From an uncultured Mycoplasmataceae bacterium (GTDB taxonomy: Bacteria > Bacillota_I > Bacilli_A > Mycoplasmatales > Mycoplasmoidaceae): 64,000 nt of DNA. The position numbers and the translations under genes are program-made. Positions 59,440 to 64,000 of this stretch are shown here, one piece after another; position 1 is the first letter of the stretch; each line of letters starts with the position of its first letter. The notes beneath the pieces were generated by a model that worked only from the letters and a program-made list of their open reading frames with translations, did no database searches and was not told where the DNA came from. The DNA lies in the NCBI GenBank assembly GCA_949290735.1, contig CASESV010000003.1, positions 27,856-91,855 of the forward strand. Direction: 5' to 3'.

Positions 59440-61187
59440 TGAGAGTATATTGTGGAGAGGTTTCTAAAAAACATTTAGATAAAGAAATAACTATTTATGG
59501 TTGAATTAAAAAAAATCGGAAATTAGGTAGTTTATTATTTTTAGATATTTATGACATTACTGGTATAGTTCAAGTTGTTTTAAATGATAAACATGAGTTG
59601 TTTGAAAAATCATTACATATACCAAAGGAATCTGTTGTTGAAATTAAAGGTAAAGTAGTGTTAAGATCAAATCCAAATAAGGAACTAAAAACTGGTTTAT
59701 ATGAAATTAATCCAAAACAAATTAATTTGATTTCAGCATCAGAAAATACACCATTTGTTGTTGATGAAAATACTGATGCTAGTGAAGATGTTAGATTAAA
59801 GTATCGTTATCTTGATTTAAGAAGAGAAAATGTAAAAGATAAAATAATTTTTCGTTCTAAATTTATCCAAGCATTTCGAGAATATTTAATTAAAGAAAAT
59901 TTTAATGAAATTGAAACTCCTTTTTTATGTAGACCAACTCCTGAAGGAGCAAAAGATTATCTAGTGCCAACAAGAAATAAAAGTCATGTTTTTTATGCAC
60001 TTCCACAATCGCCACAAACTTTTAAACAATTATTAATGGTAGCAGGTTTTGACAAATATTTTCAAATTGCTAGATGTTTTAGGGATGAACCATTAAGAAG
60101 TGATAGACAACCTGAATTTACTCAATTAGATATTGAAATGTCTTTTGTTGATGAATTAGCAATTCAAACACTGATTGAAAAATCACTTAAATATGTATTA
60201 AAAAAAACTAAAAATATTAATCTAAAAATCCCTTTTGAAAGAATGGATTATGATGTTGCAATGCAAACGTATGGTTGTGATAAACCAGATTTAAGATTTG
60301 GATGTAAAATCCATGATGTTAGTGAAATTTTAAAAAGTACTAATTTTAATATTTTTAAAAATCAAATTCTTAACAAAAATAAGGTTAAATGTATTATTCT
60401 AAAAAATATTTTAATTGATAAAAACCAAGTTTTAAAACTTGAAAAATATGCAAAAGATAATCAAGCAAAAGGATTAGCTTGAATAAATGTTGAAAAAAAT
60501 AAAATTAAGGATGGCTCTATTGCTAAATTTATTGAACCAGAATTAATCAATAAAATTCTTGATTTAGAAAAGACTAAAACAGGTTCAATTTTATTTGTGG
60601 CTGATGAGAATGATGTATGTAATAAATCATTAGGTGCAATAAGAAATGAAGTTGCAAAAATGTTTAATTTAGTTAATGCAGATGATCTTAAATTTGTTTG
60701 AATAGTTAATTGACCATTATATGAATATGATAAAGAAAATGATAAATATGTTGCAGCACATCATCCATTTACTTCTCCTAGTATTGATTGCTTGGATAAT
60801 TTTGATAAAGACAAAATTAATGCAAAGGCTAGAAGTTATGACATTGTCTTAAATGGATTTGAAGTTGGAGGAGGATCAATTAGGATTTCAGATAAAGAAA
60901 TACAAACAAGAATGTTCAATTCACTTTCTTTATCTGAAAAAGAAATTAATGATAAATTTGGTTTTTTACTAGAAGCATTTAAGTATGGTGTGCCAATTCA
61001 TGGGGGGATTGCTTTAGGTTTAGACCGATTATTAATGTTATTAACCAATAGTAATTCAATTAAAGATGTTATTGCTTTTCCAAAAAACTCATCAGGAAGT
61101 GATACAATGTTAGAAGCTCCTGCAAAAATAGAACAAGAAGAATTAGCAGAGCTTGATTTAATGTTTTTAGAAGAAGGAGAAAAATAA
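59439..61187 (+). CDS. aspS: Aspartyl-tRNA synthetase
   Basis: 582 residues, class IIb. OB-fold anticodon domain at the N-terminus ([33 protein letters not shown]). Then [76 protein letters not shown] (motif 2), [18 protein letters not shown], and motif 3 [17 protein letters not shown] near residue 524. The insertion domain between motifs 2 and 3 marks the bacterial form. Whether it also charges tRNA-Asn cannot be told from the sequence. The start and end overlap neighbours by one base each. Confidence 0.97.
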
Positions 61188-62347
61188 TGACTAACACATC
61201 TTATCAATTAATTCCTAAGTACTATTTTGGCAAGGGATGTATAAAAAATTTATTAACTGAGCTTGAATCATCAAAATATAAGAGAGTTTTAATTCTTTAT
61301 GGTGGTGGTTCTATTAAAAAAAATGGAGTCTATCAAGATGTTATTGATATATTAAATCAGTGCAAGAAAATAAAATATTATGAATTTTCTGGAATTGAAC
61401 CAAATCCAAGAGATAAAACAATTGATCAAGCAGCAAAATTTTGTCAAAAAAATAAAATTGATTTAATTCTAGCTGTTGGTGGTGGAAGTGTAATTGATGC
61501 ATCAAAAGTTATTGGTGTAGTTGCTACTAACAAACATATTAAATCATCTTGAGATTTAATTGAGAATCATGTGCAAGCAAAAAATGATTCAATTCCTATT
61601 TTTTCAATTTTAACTTTAGCTGGTACAGGTAGTGAAAATAATGGTGGAAGTGTTGTTACTAATTGAGAATTAAAAATAAAGAAAAATACTTTTAATACAA
61701 GTGCTATTCCTAAAGTAGCTTTTTTAGACCCAATGTATACTTATAGTTTGCCTCAATGACAATTAAGTTCAGGGATTTTTGATTGTTTAAGTCATTTATT
61801 AGAACAATATTATGGACAAGATACATTTTATTGATCTAAAGAAATGATCATTGCTAATATTAAAACTTTATTAGAATCTGCTTCAATCTTAATTAAAAAA
61901 CCAAAAGATTATGAAGCAAGAGCGAATTTAATGTGAACATGTGCGATGTCATTAAATTCAACTACAAGTTTTTTAAGTACTGGAGATTGAAATGTTCATG
62001 CATTAGAACATGCAATTAGTGCTAAATGAGATGTTACTCATGGTGCTGGTTTGGCTCTTATTACACCAACATATATAAAAGTAAGATCAGCATCTGAAAA
62101 ATGATTTAAAGAAAAAACTTTAGCACTTGGAAAAGAAATCTTTAATACTTCATCAGTTAATAGCTTTGTTGAAAAATTAAATCAATTCATTAAACAACTT
62201 AAATTACCAATGAAATTTAGTGATTTTAGTGAGATTAAAAAAATTACAAAAGATGATATTGATTTTATTGTTGAACATGCAGCAACACATCGTGCAACTT
62301 TAGATAAAAAATATTTATATAAGATAACAAATGCAATTAAGAAATAA
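61187..62347 (+). CDS. Iron-containing alcohol dehydrogenase (butanol dehydrogenase-like)
   Basis: 386 residues. NAD(P) site: GGGSIKKNGVYQDVIDIL and LILAVGGGSVIDASKVIG near residue 99. Metal site: FDCLSHLLEQYYGQ (Asp, His), WNVHALEHAISAKWDVTHGAGLALITP (two His; family: HalxHxLsaxYdxxHGxgLAi). The text YYFGKGCIKNLLTEL and LAGTGSENNGGSVVTN matches the YugJ/BdhA subgroup. It probably reduces an aldehyde. Its coupling with aspS (TAATG overlap) is a matter of genome packing more than function. Confidence 0.93.
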
Positions 62348-62508
62348 TTTTATTTAAATGTTTTTATATATTTTTTCATTTAAAGTTGTTAATTTTTCAA
62401 ATTATAATGGTAATAAAACTAATATCCCATTTTAATTATTTTTGAAAATTTCCAAATTACCAATTTAAAATTATTTAAATATTCTTAAATAGTTTAAAAG
62501 GAGTGAAT

Positions 62509-63915
62509 ATGGAATTTAAAAACTTATTGAGTTTTGATTTGGAATTTATAAAAAATAGTTCATCTATTAGGCAATTATTTCCAATTAAGCAATTGTTAAT
62601 GAAGCAAGAATTTAATAATTTTTTAAATGACAAAAAATTTAAAGTATCCCATCTAATGTCTTTAACATTTAATTCAATTAGTTTATTAATGCCAGATGAA
62701 AAGAAAAATAAAATTAATAAGTTGTTTGTTAGATATTTAATTCAAATTGGATTCATTTTAAAAATGCTAATTGGTGGGTTACATAATAATGAACAATTAA
62801 AAAATAATATTCAAAAAATAAAAGAGTCATTTGATAGTTTTATTGTTTATTTAGAAAGAGAAAATTACATATTAGCTATCATTGAGTATAGAAAAATTAT
62901 TGAAGCAATGGTGTTTATTAATATCATAAAAAAATCAAATAATTTGAAAGATGTTTATAATATTGATTTAAGTGAGATGAACATAACATCATATCTTAAA
63001 AAAGAAAATTTTGATTTTTTATTGAAATTGTGACGTGAAATATCACAATTCATACATGCTGAATTTGGTGACAACATTTTAACATTTGATTTAAATATTA
63101 AAATTAGACATATAATTCAACATATTTTATTATCTTTAAATCAAGTGTACAATGAATTTGAATGTTTTTTATATATTTTTAATAAAGATGAAATACTTAT
63201 TAATACAATTAATTTGATGCAAAAATACAAAGAAGAAATGACTAGTAATAATTTAAATATAAACATTAAAATTAAAAAAGATTATAAATCTGTTGAAGAA
63301 TATGTTGATAGAAATTTTTGATTTAATTTAGTTCAATCAATTAAAGAAAATTCAAATGATATTACTAATGCTTGGACTAAATATTATGATTTATATAAAG
63401 ATGAAATTGATTATTGCATTAATAAATTAGATCTAAATTATCAATTCAATAAATGTTTAAAAAAAGATAATGTAATACTTAGTTTTAACAAACTTGCAAA
63501 AAATAATGTTATTAAGGAAAAATATGAAGAATCAGAAATATTTAAATTTTATTTTCAAACATTATCAAAAGCATATAATTTAAAAGTTTTTAGATCTATC
63601 AATTATTTGTATAAGATAATGAACGATTTAAGACTTCCAAGAGATATATTTATTCTATCAATTGAATATTATAATTCTAAAGACAATATTATAAAAATTC
63701 TTAATGAATTTGCATTGTGTTTTCTAGAAATTTATTGTTATGATGAAAATGTAAAAAATGGTCTTTTAACAATAATTGTTGAGTTTATTGAAAAATATAT
63801 TTCAAGTAAAATAATTAAAGACTATGAAAATGCATCAAATGTCAATATTAGAAATTTGATAAAATCATATAGACATTTAAATATAGATGAAGAAGATAAT
63901 TGAGCTAATACTTAG
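62509..63915 (+). CDS. Protein of unknown function with a possible HEPN-like motif
   Basis: 468 residues, strongly helical and charged, no membrane helix. The start at 62509 follows AAAAGGAGTGAAT. The N-terminal half contains ENYILAIIEYRKIIEAMVFINII and then WREISQFIHAEFGDNIL, in which R176 and H183 are spaced as Rx6H, the spacing of HEPN ribonuclease/abortive-infection domains (Rx4-6H). The preceding helix (YRKIIEAMVF) resembles that of DUF4145/AbiV-type HEPN proteins. The C-terminal half has no recognised domain. This is a weak resemblance; the gene is monocistronic with no antitoxin-like neighbour inside the window. Confidence 0.75.
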
Positions 63916-63960
63916 CGAAAATGAGCCCTACTTATAAAAATTAACATATTTAGCATTTCT

Positions 63961-63983
63961 TCCTAATAATATATGTATTAGGA
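63961..63983 (+). promoter_or_regulatory. Hairpin that covers a Shine-Dalgarno sequence
   Basis: TCCTAATA (63961-63968) is the exact complement of TATTAGGA (63976-63983), with loop ATATATG. The right arm holds most of the AGGAG (63980-63984) that serves the ATG at 63991. The stem would hide the ribosome site when formed, and might allow translational control of the gene that starts at the window edge. Confidence 0.45.
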
Positions 63984-63990
63984 GAACATT

Positions 63991-64000
63991 ATGGCAAGAA
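63991..64000 (+). CDS. First codons of a gene cut by the window edge
   Basis: ATGGCAAGA (Met-Ala-Arg) with AGGAG seven bases upstream. Only three codons are visible, so the product cannot be named. Confidence 0.6.

Overview
The window is AT-rich mollicute DNA read with genetic code 4. TGA falls in frame as tryptophan in almost every long gene, for example at conserved Trp positions in RelA/SpoT, ArgF and SigA. A full arginine deiminase operon, an F1Fo ATP synthase with a lipoprotein-type b subunit, no cell-wall genes, and strings of large anchored surface proteins fit a Mycoplasma/Malacoplasma (M. penetrans/iowae-like) genome. The species assignment is an inference; no rRNA or tRNA gene was recognised here.

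Layout. 1-7059: the end of one C-terminally anchored surface protein, then a 2,237-residue surface protein built from about 15 degenerate repeats, closely followed by uvrA. 9900-17900: a type I restriction-modification island (hsdM, hsdR, two interrupted hsdS genes in opposite orientation, a tyrosine recombinase) full of short inverted and direct repeats. 18300-30100: dnaE, plsC with a coupled unknown gene, a MIP/DUF31-like serine protease, a DEAD-box helicase, fhs, and a lemA pair. 30298-39401: the atp operon (atpI-B-E-F-H-A-[unknown 2-TM gene]-G-D-C) running on into a BaiN-like flavoprotein. 39500-47172: small genes, a PHP phosphoesterase, a PTS IIA, a YitT protein, then sigA-trmK-nif3 and a pyrimidine nucleoside phosphorylase. 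47279-52611: an amino acid permease divergent from arcA-arcB-arcC. 52612-53380: no protein gene, but an apparent stand-alone RNA transcription unit. 53381-64000: a coiled-coil protein with Trp-anchored repeats, two small proteins, then relA/spoT-hisS-aspS-adh, an unknown protein with a possible HEPN-like motif, and the first codons of another gene.

The most notable observations are two. First, the hsd island looks like a DNA-inversion switch caught in an off state. Three copies of a 12-13 bp site lie downstream of hsdM, across the hsdR/hsdS1 start codons, and at the hsdS2 start. A promoter-like sequence faces the 3' end of hsdM. Flipping hsdRM would place that promoter before hsdR and a Shine-Dalgarno sequence before hsdS1. 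Both hsdS genes are also broken by short duplications or insertions (49 bp and 104 bp) whose exact removal restores one frame. Second, the ATP synthase beta subunit carries a 141-residue N-terminal extension with a CxxC-x17-CxxC motif, and a two-helix membrane protein gene sits between atpA and atpG, so this ATP synthase may have extra parts.
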